A DNA stretch of 64,000 nucleotides, taken from positions 1 to 64,000 of the forward strand of contig NZ_VHIV01000001.1 of the NCBI RefSeq assembly GCF_006494425.1. Direction: 5' to 3'. The notes beneath the pieces are model-generated. The model was not told the origin of the DNA. It did no database searches and saw only the letters and a program-made list of their open reading frames with translations. Below are positions 15,916 through 25,475 of the stretch, one piece after another. The DNA comes from Bacillus dicomae. Its GTDB lineage: Bacteria > Bacillota > Bacilli > Bacillales > Bacillaceae_G. Made by a program: the position numbers and the translations under genes. How positions within the stretch are numbered: position 1 is the stretch's first letter; every line of letters begins with the position of its first letter.

Positions 15916-18009
15916 ATGATGAGACCGGTAGTAGTAAAAGAAAAAAGAGTAAATGAGTCACAAATACATGTTGTAGAAGATGAGGTTAGACAAGCGAAAA
16001 CGATGGATCGTGATATCGTGACACATGCGATGAAACAGTCCTTTGCGAAATTGAATCCAAAAGTAATGATAAAGAATCCGATTATGTTCGTTGTGGAGAT
16101 TGGATTTATCATTACATTCATTTTATCGTTCCTTCCAAGTCGTTCTAGTAGTATACCAGGATGGTTCAATATAACAGTTTCTCTCATTCTATTATTTACA
16201 GTTTTATTTGCTAACTTTGCAGAAGCATTAGCGGAAGGTCGTGGGAAAGCGCAAGCTGATTCTTTAAAACAGTCGAAGAAAGATGTGTTTGCAAATGTTG
16301 TAAAAGAAAATGGAGACATTGTTCAAGTTTCGGCAACAGATCTGAGAAAAGGTGACGTTGTTATTATAAAACAAGGAGAGATGATTCCAAGTGATGGTGA
16401 AGTCATTAAAGGATTAGCGTCTGTTGATGAATCTGCGATTACAGGGGAATCAGCTCCTGTAATAAAAGAAGCTGGCGGTGATTTTTGTTCCGTAACAGGC
16501 GGTACGATGGTCGTAAGTGATGAGATTACGATTGTCATTACGAGTAATCCTGGTGAATCATTTATTGATAAAATGATTTCGTTAGTAGAAGGAGCTGCTC
16601 GTCAAAAAACGCCGAATGAAATTGCTTTAAATACAGTATTAACGAGTTTAACGCTTATTTTCTTAATCGTTGTTGTGACGCTGCCGATTTTCACAAATTA
16701 TTTAGGATTTCAAATTGATACAGCTGTACTTGTAGCATTGTTAGTTTGTTTAATTCCAACGACAATTGGTGGATTATTATCAGCGATTGGTATTGCCGGG
16801 ATGGACCGCGTGACAAAGTTTAATGTGTTAGCAATGTCGGGTAAAGCAGTAGAAGCTGCGGGCGATATTAATACAATTATTTTAGATAAAACGGGTACGA
16901 TTACTTTCGGGAACCGAATGGCTCATACATTATTACCTGTAGGAAATGAAACGATTGAGCAAGTTGGAAAGTGGGCTGCTATTAGCTCAGTTTTAGATGA
17001 AACACCAGAGGGGCGATCTGTTATCGAGTATGTGCAAGCAAAATCTATATCATATAATAGAGAACTTGCAGAACAAGGTGAATTTGTTCCATTTAAAGCA
17101 GAAACGAGAATGAGTGGTGTTGATTTACAGGACGGAACGAAAGTGAGAAAAGGTGCTGTAGGTAGCGTGATTGAATGGGTTCAGTCACAAGGTGGAACGA
17201 TCCCGAAAGATGTAAATCAAAAAGCAGATTTCATTTCAAAAGAGGGCGGAACACCACTTGTAGTTGCAGTAGATAATCGTATTTACGGTTTAATCTATTT
17301 AAAAGATACAGTAAAACCTGGTATGCGTGAACGTTTTGAACAGCTGCGCCAAATGGGGATTAAAACGGTTATGTGTACAGGGGATAACCCATTAACAGCA
17401 GCAACCATTGCAAAAGAAGCAGGAGTAGATGAATTCGTTGCCGAGTGTAAACCAGAAGATAAAATTGCAGTTATTAAAGCAGAGCAAGACAAAGGGAAAC
17501 TTGTAGCGATGACAGGTGACGGTACAAATGATGCGCCGGCATTAGCGCAGGCTGACGTTGGATTAGCGATGAATAGTGGTACAACAGCTGCGAAAGAAGC
17601 AGCGAATATGATTGATTTAGATTCGAATCCAACGAAGATTATTGAAGTAGTAGGAATCGGTAAGCAATTGTTAATGACACGCGGTGCGTTAACGACGTTT
17701 AGTATTGCAAATGATATAGCGAAATATTTTGCAATCATTCCAGCAATGTTTACACTTGCGATTCCGCAAATGGAAGCATTAAACATTATGAAATTAACAT
17801 CACCACTGTCAGCGATTTTATCAGCATTAATATTTAATGCAGTTATTATTCCATTACTCATCCCATTGGCGATGAAAGGTATCGCATATAGACCGATGAG
17901 TTCGAATGCACTACTTGGCCGAAACCTACTTATTTATGGGCTTGGCGGAGTGATTGTACCGTTCATTGGAATTAAAGTAATTGATATGATTGTCGGCTTG
18001 TTTATATAA
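15916..18009 (+). CDS. kdpB: K+-transporting P-type ATPase subunit KdpB
   Basis: 697-residue P-type ATPase that couples ATP hydrolysis to KdpA. TGES of the actuator domain is at 177-180, the phosphorylated aspartate D324 is in DKTGT, and the hinge motif [11 protein letters not shown] is intact. It starts at the first of two adjacent ATGs (15916, 15919) after GGAGGG, ten bases after kdpA. Length and motifs are complete, so a working pump is expected. Confidence 0.97.
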   Translation: MMRPVVVKEKRVNESQIHVVEDEVRQAKTMDRDIVTHAMKQSFAKLNPKVMIKNPIMFVVEIGFIITFILSFLPSRSSSIPGWFNITVSLILLFTVLFANFAEALAEGRGKAQADSLKQSKKDVFANVVKENGDIVQVSATDLRKGDVVIIKQGEMIPSDGEVIKGLASVDESAITGESAPVIKEAGGDFCSVTGGTMVVSDEITIVITSNPGESFIDKMISLVEGAARQKTPNEIALNTVLTSLTLIFLIVVVTLPIFTNYLGFQIDTAVLVALLVCLIPTTIGGLLSAIGIAGMDRVTKFNVLAMSGKAVEAAGDINTIILDKTGTITFGNRMAHTLLPVGNETIEQVGKWAAISSVLDETPEGRSVIEYVQAKSISYNRELAEQGEFVPFKAETRMSGVDLQDGTKVRKGAVGSVIEWVQSQGGTIPKDVNQKADFISKEGGTPLVVAVDNRIYGLIYLKDTVKPGMRERFEQLRQMGIKTVMCTGDNPLTAATIAKEAGVDEFVAECKPEDKIAVIKAEQDKGKLVAMTGDGTNDAPALAQADVGLAMNSGTTAAKEAANMIDLDSNPTKIIEVVGIGKQLLMTRGALTTFSIANDIAKYFAIIPAMFTLAIPQMEALNIMKLTSPLSAILSALIFNAVIIPLLIPLAMKGIAYRPMSSNALLGRNLLIYGLGGVIVPFIGIKVIDMIVGLFI

Positions 18010-18025
18010 GGAAGAGGGGAAAAAG

Positions 18026-18607
18026 ATGGAGAAGAAACAAAGTATACTATCACCAATCATCCGTATTACTTTTACATTTTTAGTATTGTGCGGCCTTGTA
18101 TATCCACTTATTGTTACAGGTATTGCGCAAGCAGTAATGAAGGATAATGCGGATGGAAGTCTAATATATAATGATAAAAATGAAGTGATTGGTTCTAAAT
18201 TAATCGGGCAAAATTTCACGGATCCACGTTATTTTCAAGGGCGTGTTTCTAGTATTGAATATAAGGCCGAAGCATCTGGTTCAAATAACTATGCACCATC
18301 TAATCCAGATTTAGAGAAACGAGTGGAGAAAAGTATTGAAGAGTGGAAGAAACAAAATCCAACTGTTCCAGTTACAGAGGTACCGATAGATTTAGTGACA
18401 AATTCAGGTTCAGGGCTAGATCCGGATATTAGTCCGCAAGCGGCTTCGGTGCAGGTGGATCGTATCTCGAAATTAACGAATATTCCGAAAGATAAACTTA
18501 ATCAATTGATTAAAGATCAAACAGAAGGTGCTGCACTTGGTTTATTTGGAGAAGATCGAGTGAACGTCTTAAAGCTAAATGTAGCATTACAGAAATTAAT
18601 GAAATAG
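18026..18607 (+). CDS. kdpC: K+-transporting ATPase subunit KdpC
   Basis: 193-residue KdpC with one N-terminal membrane helix (residues 9-32) and an external domain with [28 protein letters not shown] and [18 protein letters not shown] motifs typical of the family. ATG 18026 follows GAAGAGGGGAAAAAG; the earlier in-frame start lies inside kdpB without a site. It stabilises the KdpAB complex. Confidence 0.96.
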   Translation: MEKKQSILSPIIRITFTFLVLCGLVYPLIVTGIAQAVMKDNADGSLIYNDKNEVIGSKLIGQNFTDPRYFQGRVSSIEYKAEASGSNNYAPSNPDLEKRVEKSIEEWKKQNPTVPVTEVPIDLVTNSGSGLDPDISPQAASVQVDRISKLTNIPKDKLNQLIKDQTEGAALGLFGEDRVNVLKLNVALQKLMK

Positions 18608-18614
18608 AAACAGT

Positions 18615-18643
18615 GCTACCTCAATCTAACGGATTGAGGTAGC
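18615..18643 (+). other. Hairpin between kdpC and kdpD
   Basis: Perfect 12-pair stem GCTACCTCAATC / GATTGAGGTAGC with a short loop. It is followed by GTTGTTTCG rather than a T run, so it may be a weak terminator, RNA-processing site or mRNA-stability element that lowers kdpD expression. Confidence 0.55.
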
Positions 18644-18672
18644 GTTGTTTCGAATGAAAGGTAGTGTTTATT

Positions 18673-19818
18673 TTGTATGCAGATGATTATGAACCGAAGT
18701 TTCAAAGGCGGACGCCAGAGGAATATTTAGAATATATTCGTCAGCAAAATCGCGGAAAGTTAAAGCTATATGTAGGAGCAGCTCCAGGTGTAGGAAAAAG
18801 TTATAAAATGCTACTTGATGCAAGAGAGATGAAAAAGGACGGTATGGATATTGTAATTGGTTTAATTGAAACGCACGGGAGAAGAGAGACGGAAGAAGCA
18901 ATTGCTGATTTAGAAAAAGTTCCTTTAAAAGAAATAGATTATAAAGGGAAAGTATTTTATGAACTCGATGTGGAAGGAATTATAAAACGTGCACCGCAAG
19001 TCGTTGTTGTGGATGAACTTGCGCATAGTAATATTCCCAGCTCTAAAAATAAGAAGCGTTATATGGATGTACAAGAATTACTAGAGGCTGGTATATCCGT
19101 ATTATCAGCGTTTAATATTCAACATTTAGAAAGCGTTCATGATATTGTAGCTCAAATTACGAATGTAAAAGTAAGAGAACGCATTCCAGATTTTATTTTA
19201 CAAAAAGCAAATGAAATTCAGCTTGTTGATGCAACGCCGGAAGTGTTAAGGAAAAGACTAATAGATGGAAAGATATATAAGGAAGAAAAAATACAGCAAA
19301 GCTTACAAAATTTCTTTACGCTTAATAATTTAGGGGCGCTAAGAGAATTATCACTTCGTGAAGTGGCCGATGATATGGACGAGAAAATTAGCCAAACCGT
19401 TATAGAACCGATTGGCGTGAAAGAAAAAATTCTCGTTTGTGTACAATACAGTTCAACGGCGGAAAAATTAATAAGGCGGGGATGGCGCATGGCTGATCGG
19501 CTAAACGCTGAATTGTATGTACTAAATGTTGAAAGGGAAAATATAGATTCTATTTCAGCTGGGAAAAAGCAAACAATTGAAGAGTGGAAGTCGCTAACGA
19601 ATCAATTTGATGCAAGTTTTGTATTAGAAGAAGCAAAAGGGAGAAAGCCAGCGGACGTTATTATTGAAGTGGCAAAAAGATTACAGGTGACGCAAATTTT
19701 ACTTGGACAATCGGCAAGAACAAGGTGGGAAGAAATACGAAAAGGCTCTATTGTAAATGAAATTATGAGACAAACAAAGTATATTGATATTCATATTGTT
19801 GCGGATCAAAGAGGGTAA
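18673..19818 (+). CDS. kdpD: Truncated KdpD: sensor domain without histidine kinase
   Basis: 381 residues against about 890 in E. coli KdpD. The KdpD N-terminal domain with Walker A GAAPGVGKS (35-43), the VVVDELAHSN block, and a universal-stress-like domain (about 250-378, ILVCVQYSSTAEKLIRRG) are kept. The four-helix membrane region and the histidine kinase core are absent, and the frame ends cleanly at a terminator, so this is a stable short form, not a recent break. No kdpE follows. Short KdpDs are known in Anabaena and Deinococcus. TTG 18673 fits AAAGG at 11 bases better than GTG 18664. Confidence 0.9.
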   Translation: MYADDYEPKFQRRTPEEYLEYIRQQNRGKLKLYVGAAPGVGKSYKMLLDAREMKKDGMDIVIGLIETHGRRETEEAIADLEKVPLKEIDYKGKVFYELDVEGIIKRAPQVVVVDELAHSNIPSSKNKKRYMDVQELLEAGISVLSAFNIQHLESVHDIVAQITNVKVRERIPDFILQKANEIQLVDATPEVLRKRLIDGKIYKEEKIQQSLQNFFTLNNLGALRELSLREVADDMDEKISQTVIEPIGVKEKILVCVQYSSTAEKLIRRGWRMADRLNAELYVLNVERENIDSISAGKKQTIEEWKSLTNQFDASFVLEEAKGRKPADVIIEVAKRLQVTQILLGQSARTRWEEIRKGSIVNEIMRQTKYIDIHIVADQRG

Positions 19819-19850
19819 AATAGAGCCGACCTTTTTGGGGGCTCTATTTT
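19817..19850. terminator. Bidirectional terminator kdpD / MFS gene
   Basis: Stem AAAATAGAGC / GCTCTATTTT between convergent genes, overlapping the MFS stop codon. Confidence 0.82.
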
Positions 19851-21025
19851 ACTTTTTGTACAGCATGAAAGCTTAGCATTTTCATTGTATATAAGATTAC
19901 AAGTAAAAACATAATTGCACCTAGGAAGAAAATCCAAAAGTAATTTTGATTAAATACAAGAAATCCACCTACAAGTGGCCCTGTGCCCATACCGATATAG
20001 CGGATGAAGTTGTACATACCGATAGCAGTTGCGCGTTCTTGCACGAATTCTTCTGTTAATAAAGTAGTGTGAGTTGGCATAGAAATCCCCATACTAAAAC
20101 CGTACAAAGATGTAACGATAATGATGAATAGGGTATTGATGCTATATGTGAAAGAGAATAAAGTGACACATATAATATTGAAGAAACTAGTAATGAATAA
20201 AGCTTGTTTTGTTGTGAGGCGCTTTTGCAAAAGCTTGAAGCAATAACTTCCTAACATAATAGAAAGGGACATCGGTACAAATATAAGACCAATTTCACTT
20301 GCAGTTAAGTGAAATAAATTTGTTAAAATGCTCGGTAAAAAAACGAGGAAGCAAAAGTAAATACAAAATTGAATAAAGCCAATAAGAGTAATAGAAAATC
20401 CAGTTTTATTTTTTAAGATAAACCAGTAATTCTTTTTTGCTTGCGGTTTCTTCATTACAGTAGGTTTTGTTTCTGGAAGTAGTGAAATGTTTATCATTAA
20501 TAAGAGAATGCCAAGTATAGATAAAAATAGAAATACAGATAAGTGGCCATTTATACTGCCGAGATAACCACCAATGAGGGGACCAATCGCAGGTGCGAGG
20601 GCAAGTAACATTTGGTATAGGCTCATCGCTTCTCCGCGTTCTTTTCCTTCAAATAAATCGCCAATAATTGTTGCTGCAACTACAGGGATAGCTGCTATTC
20701 CTATAGCTTGAACAGCCCTAAAAAATAGAAATAAATAAATGTTCCCCGAAAAAGCACATCCAATTGAACCAATTGTACTGATGATTAAACTAGGGATAAG
20801 GACAGATTTTCTCCCTTTTGTGTCAATTAAAGGCCCATATACGAGCTGCATAATTGCAAGAATGAATGTGAAAAGTGATACTGTTACATTTACAAGATAA
20901 AGAGAAGTATGAAAAGAACCTTGAATCATGGGCAAGATAGGTGTGTAAATATTTTGAGCGAAGGAACCAAGTAAGGCACTAATACAGACAACATATAAAA
21001 TGAAATGTAGTTTGGATTTTTTCAT
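19844..21025 (-). CDS. MFS drug-efflux-type transporter
   Basis: 393-residue, 12-helix major facilitator of the DHA1 (Bcr/CflA-like) type. Motif A-like GPLIDTKGRKSV lies between helices 2 and 3, and LALAPAIGPLIGGYLG (motif C, antiporter signature) is in helix 5. It is preceded by AGGAGG. It is transcribed divergently from a MarR gene, and two near-identical palindromes lie between them, so it is likely a substrate-induced efflux pump under that repressor. The substrate cannot be read from sequence. Confidence 0.9.
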   Translation of the reverse strand: MKKSKLHFILYVVCISALLGSFAQNIYTPILPMIQGSFHTSLYLVNVTVSLFTFILAIMQLVYGPLIDTKGRKSVLIPSLIISTIGSIGCAFSGNIYLFLFFRAVQAIGIAAIPVVAATIIGDLFEGKERGEAMSLYQMLLALAPAIGPLIGGYLGSINGHLSVFLFLSILGILLLMINISLLPETKPTVMKKPQAKKNYWFILKNKTGFSITLIGFIQFCIYFCFLVFLPSILTNLFHLTASEIGLIFVPMSLSIMLGSYCFKLLQKRLTTKQALFITSFFNIICVTLFSFTYSINTLFIIIVTSLYGFSMGISMPTHTTLLTEEFVQERATAIGMYNFIRYIGMGTGPLVGGFLVFNQNYFWIFFLGAIMFLLVILYTMKMLSFHAVQKVK

Positions 21026-21048
21026 TATGTTAACCTCCTTCTTTTTTT

Positions 21049-21062
21049 GTTTCCTTGGAAAC
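21049..21062. promoter_or_regulatory. Candidate MarR operator A
   Basis: GTTTCCTTGGAAAC, six-base perfect arms, 24 bases before the MFS start. It matches operator B (21136-21149) in 13 of 14 positions. Confidence 0.6.
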
Positions 21063-21135
21063 TAAATTTATTTTAACATGTTTTTCTCACTTGTAAATAT
21101 GAAAAAATGATTTTAAAATGGTATATAGTTAAATT

Positions 21136-21149
21136 GTTTCTTTGGAAAC
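21136..21149. promoter_or_regulatory. Candidate MarR operator B
   Basis: GTTTCTTTGGAAAC, 17 bases before the MarR start; one-base variant of operator A. Confidence 0.6.
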
Positions 21150-21165
21150 TTAGGGGGCGAACGGA

Positions 21166-21627
21166 TTGGATTATGCAACGAAACAAATGGAAATACTTTC
21201 GGACATTCGTACACTTTTGCATAAAAGAGAAGAACATTTGAAAGGACAAAATGAGAAGTTTCTTCGTGAGACAGGTGTAAGTGGTATGTCTTTATCTGAG
21301 TTACATGTAATCGAGTGTATCGGAAAAAATGGTCTGATGAATGTAACGGCAATTACGATAGAAATGGGAATGACGAAGGGTGCAATCTCTAAAATTTGTA
21401 CAAAGTTGTTCCAAAAGAAATTCGTTGAGAAGATGCAAATGTTAGACAATCAAAAAGAAATTTTCTTTCGCTTAACGGAAAGCGGAAATGAAATATATAA
21501 AGCTCATGATAAATTGCATAAACAAGCTGAAGAAAAGTGGCTGTTACTCTTAGATAGATATACGAAAGAAGAACAAGATTTTATTCAAAGGTTCATAAAG
21601 GATGTCTCCGATCATTTGGAAATATAA
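21166..21627 (+). CDS. MarR-family transcriptional regulator
   Basis: 153-residue winged-helix regulator. The DNA-binding part is MSLSELHVIECIGKNGLMNVTAITIEMGMTKGAISKICTKLFQKKFVEK, with the wing DNQKEIFFRLTESG. It starts at TTG 21166 after AGGGGGCGAA; no ATG is available. It is divergent from the MFS gene with which it shares two GTTTCC-type palindromes, so it probably represses both itself and the pump. Confidence 0.9.
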   Translation: MDYATKQMEILSDIRTLLHKREEHLKGQNEKFLRETGVSGMSLSELHVIECIGKNGLMNVTAITIEMGMTKGAISKICTKLFQKKFVEKMQMLDNQKEIFFRLTESGNEIYKAHDKLHKQAEEKWLLLLDRYTKEEQDFIQRFIKDVSDHLEI

Positions 21628-21755
21628 TTGGAAGAAAAAATTCCGTTTTCTCAAGTCTTTTAAATATAATTTCTGAAAGAACTCATATATAATAGAAAAA
21701 GATACTTAACATGGTGAATAATTAAAGAGTCAATATATATAGAGGAGAGAGTAAC

Positions 21756-22610
21756 ATGCTTGAAAATACAGGGTTAGTATTGGAAGGCGGCGGTATGCGT
21801 GGTGTATATACGGGCGGGATATTAGAATACTTTATGGAACAAGATTTATATTTTCCATATGTAATCGGTGTATCAGCTGGTGCTTGTCATGCAGCGTCGT
21901 ATCTTTCCAGACAAAGAAATAGAAATAAAACAGTAAATATTGATTATGCATCACATCCGAAATATTTATCGTATAAAAACTTATGGAGAAAACGTCAGCT
22001 ATTTGATATGGATTTTATTTTTCATGAAATTCCAGAAAAGCATGTGCCGTTTGATTTTGAAACATACTTTAATAGCCCCGAGCGTTTTCTTGTAGGAACG
22101 ACGGATTGTGAAACAGGACAGTCTGTTTATTTTGAAAAAGAGGGAACGAATGAAGATGCACTAAATTTATTACAAGCTTCTAGTTCATTACCTTTCATTG
22201 CACCAGTAGTAAATTACCGTGGTAAGCAATTATTAGATGGCGGGATTTCAGATCCGATTCCAGTTCGTAAAGCACGGGAAGATGGGTTTAAAAAATCAGT
22301 CGTAATTTTAACAAGAAATCACGGTTACGCAAAGAAAAAATCAAGATTTGGGTGGGTTGCTGCGAAAGCTTATAAAAAATATCCGAATCTTGTTAACACG
22401 ATGCTAAATCGTTATGAAGTGTATAATGAAACACTTCACTACATTGAAAAAGAAGAACAAGCGGGTAATTTATTTGTTATTCGCCCAGAAGTACCGCTTC
22501 AAGTAGATCGTATGGAAAAAGATACAGCAAAACTACAAAATCTATATGAGCAAGGCTATGAAGATGCAAAGAGACAGTTTGCAGATTTAAAGGCGTTTTT
22601 GCAAAAATAA
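21756..22610 (+). CDS. Patatin-like phospholipase (RssA/YchK family)
   Basis: 284-residue serine acyl hydrolase. The oxyanion loop is GGGMRG (11-16), the nucleophile Ser40 is in GVSAG and the catalytic Asp161 is in DGG, forming the Ser-Asp dyad. No signal peptide, so it acts inside the cell on acyl lipids. ATG follows GAGGAGAGAGTAAC and a terminator lies just after it, so it is monocistronic. Related to the DUF6363-containing patatins of Gram-positives; the physiological substrate is unknown. Confidence 0.92.
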   Translation: MLENTGLVLEGGGMRGVYTGGILEYFMEQDLYFPYVIGVSAGACHAASYLSRQRNRNKTVNIDYASHPKYLSYKNLWRKRQLFDMDFIFHEIPEKHVPFDFETYFNSPERFLVGTTDCETGQSVYFEKEGTNEDALNLLQASSSLPFIAPVVNYRGKQLLDGGISDPIPVRKAREDGFKKSVVILTRNHGYAKKKSRFGWVAAKAYKKYPNLVNTMLNRYEVYNETLHYIEKEEQAGNLFVIRPEVPLQVDRMEKDTAKLQNLYEQGYEDAKRQFADLKAFLQK

Positions 22611-22616
22611 GTATTA

Positions 22617-22650
22617 GGCTGTGGAGAAGAGTTTCTCTGCAGCCTTTTTT
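22617..22650 (+). terminator. Terminator of the patatin gene
   Basis: Stem AGGCTG-TGG-AGAA / TTCT-CTG-CAGCCT with a T6 run. Confidence 0.8.
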
Positions 22651-22677
22651 ATTATTGGTTTCAATGCCGAATGTTGG

Positions 22678-22706
22678 TTATACACGTTTTTAGGTTATGG
22701 TATAAT
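22678..22706 (+). promoter_or_regulatory. Promoter with extended -10
   Basis: TTATAC (22678-22683), 17-bp spacer, TGGTATAAT with TATAAT at 22701-22706; drives the small membrane gene. Confidence 0.55.
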
Positions 22707-22737
22707 ATGGATAGGAGTATGTGGAGAGGTGATACAT

Positions 22738-22932
22738 ATGGAAAATGTATATAAAGGGCTTAGACATACTGGATTTATCATGATGCTTATTTTTGGTGGG
22801 GTATTTTTACTGCGCTGGTTTATTCATGATGAAATGTTATTAGATCAACTTATTGGTTTTAGTGTGGGCATAGTAATGGTTATTTCATCAGTTTTCATTC
22901 AAAAGTGCAGTAAAGAATTACAGGTAGAATAG
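22738..22932 (+). CDS. Small two-helix membrane protein
   Basis: 64 residues from ATG 22738 after GGAGAGGTGATACAT. Two hydrophobic segments (about 13-26 and 38-54) are separated by RWFIHDEMLLDQ; the tail is charged (KCSKELQVE). It has its own promoter and a downstream terminator, so it is monocistronic. I do not recognise it; no enzymatic motif is visible. Confidence 0.75.
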   Translation: MENVYKGLRHTGFIMMLIFGGVFLLRWFIHDEMLLDQLIGFSVGIVMVISSVFIQKCSKELQVE

Positions 22933-23004
22933 AAATATTAAAAGGTTATAAGCTTCTTCATATTTTGGCGGGAGCGTTATAGTTTGAATGATTGTTGTAA
23001 AAGA

Positions 23005-23040
23005 AAAGTAGAGCATCGAGTTTCGATGCTCTACTTTTTT
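23005..23040. terminator. Bidirectional terminator
   Basis: Stem AGTAGAGCATCGA / TCGATGCTCTACT with A-rich and T6 flanks, between the small membrane gene and the purine permease. Confidence 0.9.
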
Positions 23041-24340
23041 AATGTGGTAAGAAAATCAATTGATAAGCAAACAAAATTCCAAATACATATACAAGTGGGT
23101 GAACAGAACGGAATTTACCTTTTGCCACTTTCATAAGTGGGTATGAAATAAATCCAAGTGCAATACCTGTTGAGATACTTGATGTAAGCGGCATGCTTAA
23201 GATTACTAAAAATGCTGGGAATGATTCATCAAATGCATCCCAATCAATGTGGCGAACAGAGCCCATCATAAGACTACCAACGATAATTAATGATGGTGCA
23301 GTAATAGCTGATACACCAGAAATGGCACTTACTAATGGTCCGAAGAACGCTGCTAATGCAAATAAAACAGCTACTGTAACGGTTGTTAAACCAGTACGAC
23401 CACCGGCAGCAACACCAGCAGATGATTCAATATAAGCTGTTGATGGTGTTGTTCCGAACATAGAACCGATTGTTGCTGAGAATGAGTCAGATAGGAGGGC
23501 TCGTCCTGCTTTTGGAAGCTTTCCATCTTTCATAAATCCACCTTGTTGAGCAACGCCAAGTAATGTACCTGTTGTATCGAATAGTGTAACAAGGAAGAAT
23601 GAGAATACAACGCCGTATAATCCGTAGTTAATTACGTCAGATACAGCAGTAATTGGATTTGAAACGATGATTCCTTCTGGTAATCCAGGCATTGATGTGA
23701 CACCGTTTGAGAATGTTAATTGTCCTGTGAAGAAAGCGATAATACCAGTTAATAGCATACCGATAAATAGTGCGCCATTTATATTTAAAGACATAAGGAC
23801 AATTGTAATTCCAAGTCCAGCCAATGCTAGTAGAACTGGAGCAGAGTGAAGATCACCAAGTCCAACTAAGTTTGCATCATTTTTTGTAACGATACCTGTT
23901 AAACGTAAACCGATAAAGGCGATAAATAGGCCGATACCAGCAGTAATTGCATGTCTTAAGTTTTCAGGAATTGCTTCCATTAATTTTGTACGGAATGATG
24001 TAAATGATAACAAAATTAAAATCATACCTGCTACGAATACAGCAGAGAATGCAATTGCGAAAGTCATGCCTTCATGAGCTTTTACAACAGAGTAAGAGAA
24101 GTAAGCATTTAATCCCATACCTGGTGCAATTGCGATTGGTAAGTTTGTAAAGATTGCCATAAATAATGTTCCGACAACAGCAGCGATAATGGTTGCTGTA
24201 AATGCTTGTTCAAATGGAACTCCTGCATCCCCAAGGATGACAGGGTTTACGACAATGATATATGCCATTGTTAAGAAGGTAATAATACCTGCCATAATTT
24301 CAGTTTTAATAGAAGTTTTATGTTTTGAAAGGTTAAACAT
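23039..24340 (-). CDS. NCS2 purine permease (guanine/hypoxanthine or adenine type)
   Basis: 433-residue permease of the AzgA-like branch of NCS2 (PbuG/PbuO in B. subtilis). Start MAGIITFLTMAYIIVVNPVIL, then PIAIAPGMGLNAYFSYSVV, LFDTTGTLLGVAQQGG and GTTPSTAYIESSAGVAAGGRTGL are hallmark blocks. The binding site is AAAGGATG. Upstream I find no guanine riboswitch, but two inverted CGAAT elements that look like PurR boxes. Exact base specificity between guanine/hypoxanthine and adenine cannot be settled by eye. Confidence 0.92.
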   Translation of the reverse strand: MFNLSKHKTSIKTEIMAGIITFLTMAYIIVVNPVILGDAGVPFEQAFTATIIAAVVGTLFMAIFTNLPIAIAPGMGLNAYFSYSVVKAHEGMTFAIAFSAVFVAGMILILLSFTSFRTKLMEAIPENLRHAITAGIGLFIAFIGLRLTGIVTKNDANLVGLGDLHSAPVLLALAGLGITIVLMSLNINGALFIGMLLTGIIAFFTGQLTFSNGVTSMPGLPEGIIVSNPITAVSDVINYGLYGVVFSFFLVTLFDTTGTLLGVAQQGGFMKDGKLPKAGRALLSDSFSATIGSMFGTTPSTAYIESSAGVAAGGRTGLTTVTVAVLFALAAFFGPLVSAISGVSAITAPSLIIVGSLMMGSVRHIDWDAFDESFPAFLVILSMPLTSSISTGIALGFISYPLMKVAKGKFRSVHPLVYVFGILFAYQLIFLPH

Positions 24341-24356
24341 ATAAACATCCTTTCTG

Positions 24357-24400
24357 TTTACGAATAATTTTCACAACAGTTATATATAATATTCGTTTTT
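24357..24400 (-). promoter_or_regulatory. Candidate paired PurR boxes
   Basis: Read on the minus strand, AAAAAACGAATAT and the inverted copy of TTTACGAATAATT are arranged head to head with about 17 bases between them. This is the usual geometry of PurR boxes (AWWWCCGAACWWT) before purine genes in Bacillus. Confidence 0.45.
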
Positions 24401-24542
24401 TAACTATTTTGCAATAGTTTTGCATAAAAAGTTTATAATAATTCATATTTTGTGTCTTAAATTCGAATATTAATCGTAAACCAATGTGTGAATTTCAGCT
24501 TTTTATTGTGCACATGCTAAGGAAAAGGAGTTGAAAGCAGTT

Positions 24543-25409
24543 ATGCCGCAGCAAAAAAACTTTATAACAATGCCAGCGCAACATCAAAATAAACAACCTG
24601 GTATTGAATCATTAATGAATCCGCTACCACAGTTTGAAGATCCAAATTATAAAGGTAGCGAAAAGTTAAAAGGAAAGAATGTATTAATTACAGGGGGAGA
24701 TAGTGGAATTGGACGAGCTGTTTCCATCGCTTTTGCGAAAGAGGGAGCAAATATTGCGATTGCTTATTTAGATGAGGAAGAAGATGCTAATGAGACGAAG
24801 CAATATGTTGAGAAAGAAGGTGTAAAGTGTTTATTGTTGCCGGGTGATTTAAGTGATGAACAGCATTGTAAAGATGTTGTTCAAGAGACTGTCCAGCAGC
24901 TAGGTAGTTTACAGGTTTTAGTAAATAATGTCGCGCAGCAATATCCGCAGCAAGGACTAGAGTATATTACAGCAGAACAGCTAGAAAAGACTTTTCGTAT
25001 TAATATTTTTTCTTATTTTCACGTTGCGAAAGCCGCACTTTCTCATTTAAAGCAAGGGGATGTCATTATAAATACGGCGTCTATCGTTGCGTATGAAGGA
25101 AATGAAACTTTAATTGATTATTCCGCAACGAAAGGGGCAATCGTAGCTTTTACAAGATCACTTTCTCAGTCGTTAGTGCAAAAAGGGATTCGTGTAAATG
25201 GTGTTGCACCAGGGCCGATTTGGACACCACTTATCCCATCAAGCTTTGATGAGAAAAAAGTATCACAGTTTGGAAGCAATGTTCCGATGCAAAGACCTGG
25301 TCAACCATATGAATTAGCGCCAGCATACGTATATTTAGCGTCTGACGATTCATCCTATGTTACAGGACAAATGATACATGTAAATGGGGGCGTTATTGTA
25401 AATGGATAG
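24543..25409 (+). CDS. SDR-family oxidoreductase, general-stress type
   Basis: 288-residue short-chain dehydrogenase. The cofactor loop TGGDSGIG lies near residue 50, NNVA near 125, the catalytic Ser near 174 and YSATK near 187. The long N-terminal extension (QPGIESLMNPLPQFEDPNYKGSEKLKGK) marks the YhdF/YdaD stress-SDR group of Bacillus. An AAGGAG site ends 12 bases before ATG 24543; an in-frame TTG at 24531 directly abuts that site and is unlikely. Substrate unknown. Single gene with no clear operon partner. Confidence 0.9.
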   Translation: MPQQKNFITMPAQHQNKQPGIESLMNPLPQFEDPNYKGSEKLKGKNVLITGGDSGIGRAVSIAFAKEGANIAIAYLDEEEDANETKQYVEKEGVKCLLLPGDLSDEQHCKDVVQETVQQLGSLQVLVNNVAQQYPQQGLEYITAEQLEKTFRINIFSYFHVAKAALSHLKQGDVIINTASIVAYEGNETLIDYSATKGAIVAFTRSLSQSLVQKGIRVNGVAPGPIWTPLIPSSFDEKKVSQFGSNVPMQRPGQPYELAPAYVYLASDDSSYVTGQMIHVNGGVIVNG

Positions 25410-25475
25410 TTTTCATTTATAAGAGCAAAGTAAAGTTAATTCCACTTACTATAATGAGCGCTAGGGGGGATATAG

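Noticed and set aside
18673..19818. kdpD as a pseudogene
   Set aside because: Frame is intact, motifs are kept, and a terminator follows at once; short KdpD forms are known, so it is called a functional short version.
24341..24530. Guanine/adenine riboswitch before the purine permease
   Set aside because: No purine aptamer core or kissing-loop pattern found; PurR-like boxes are a better explanation.
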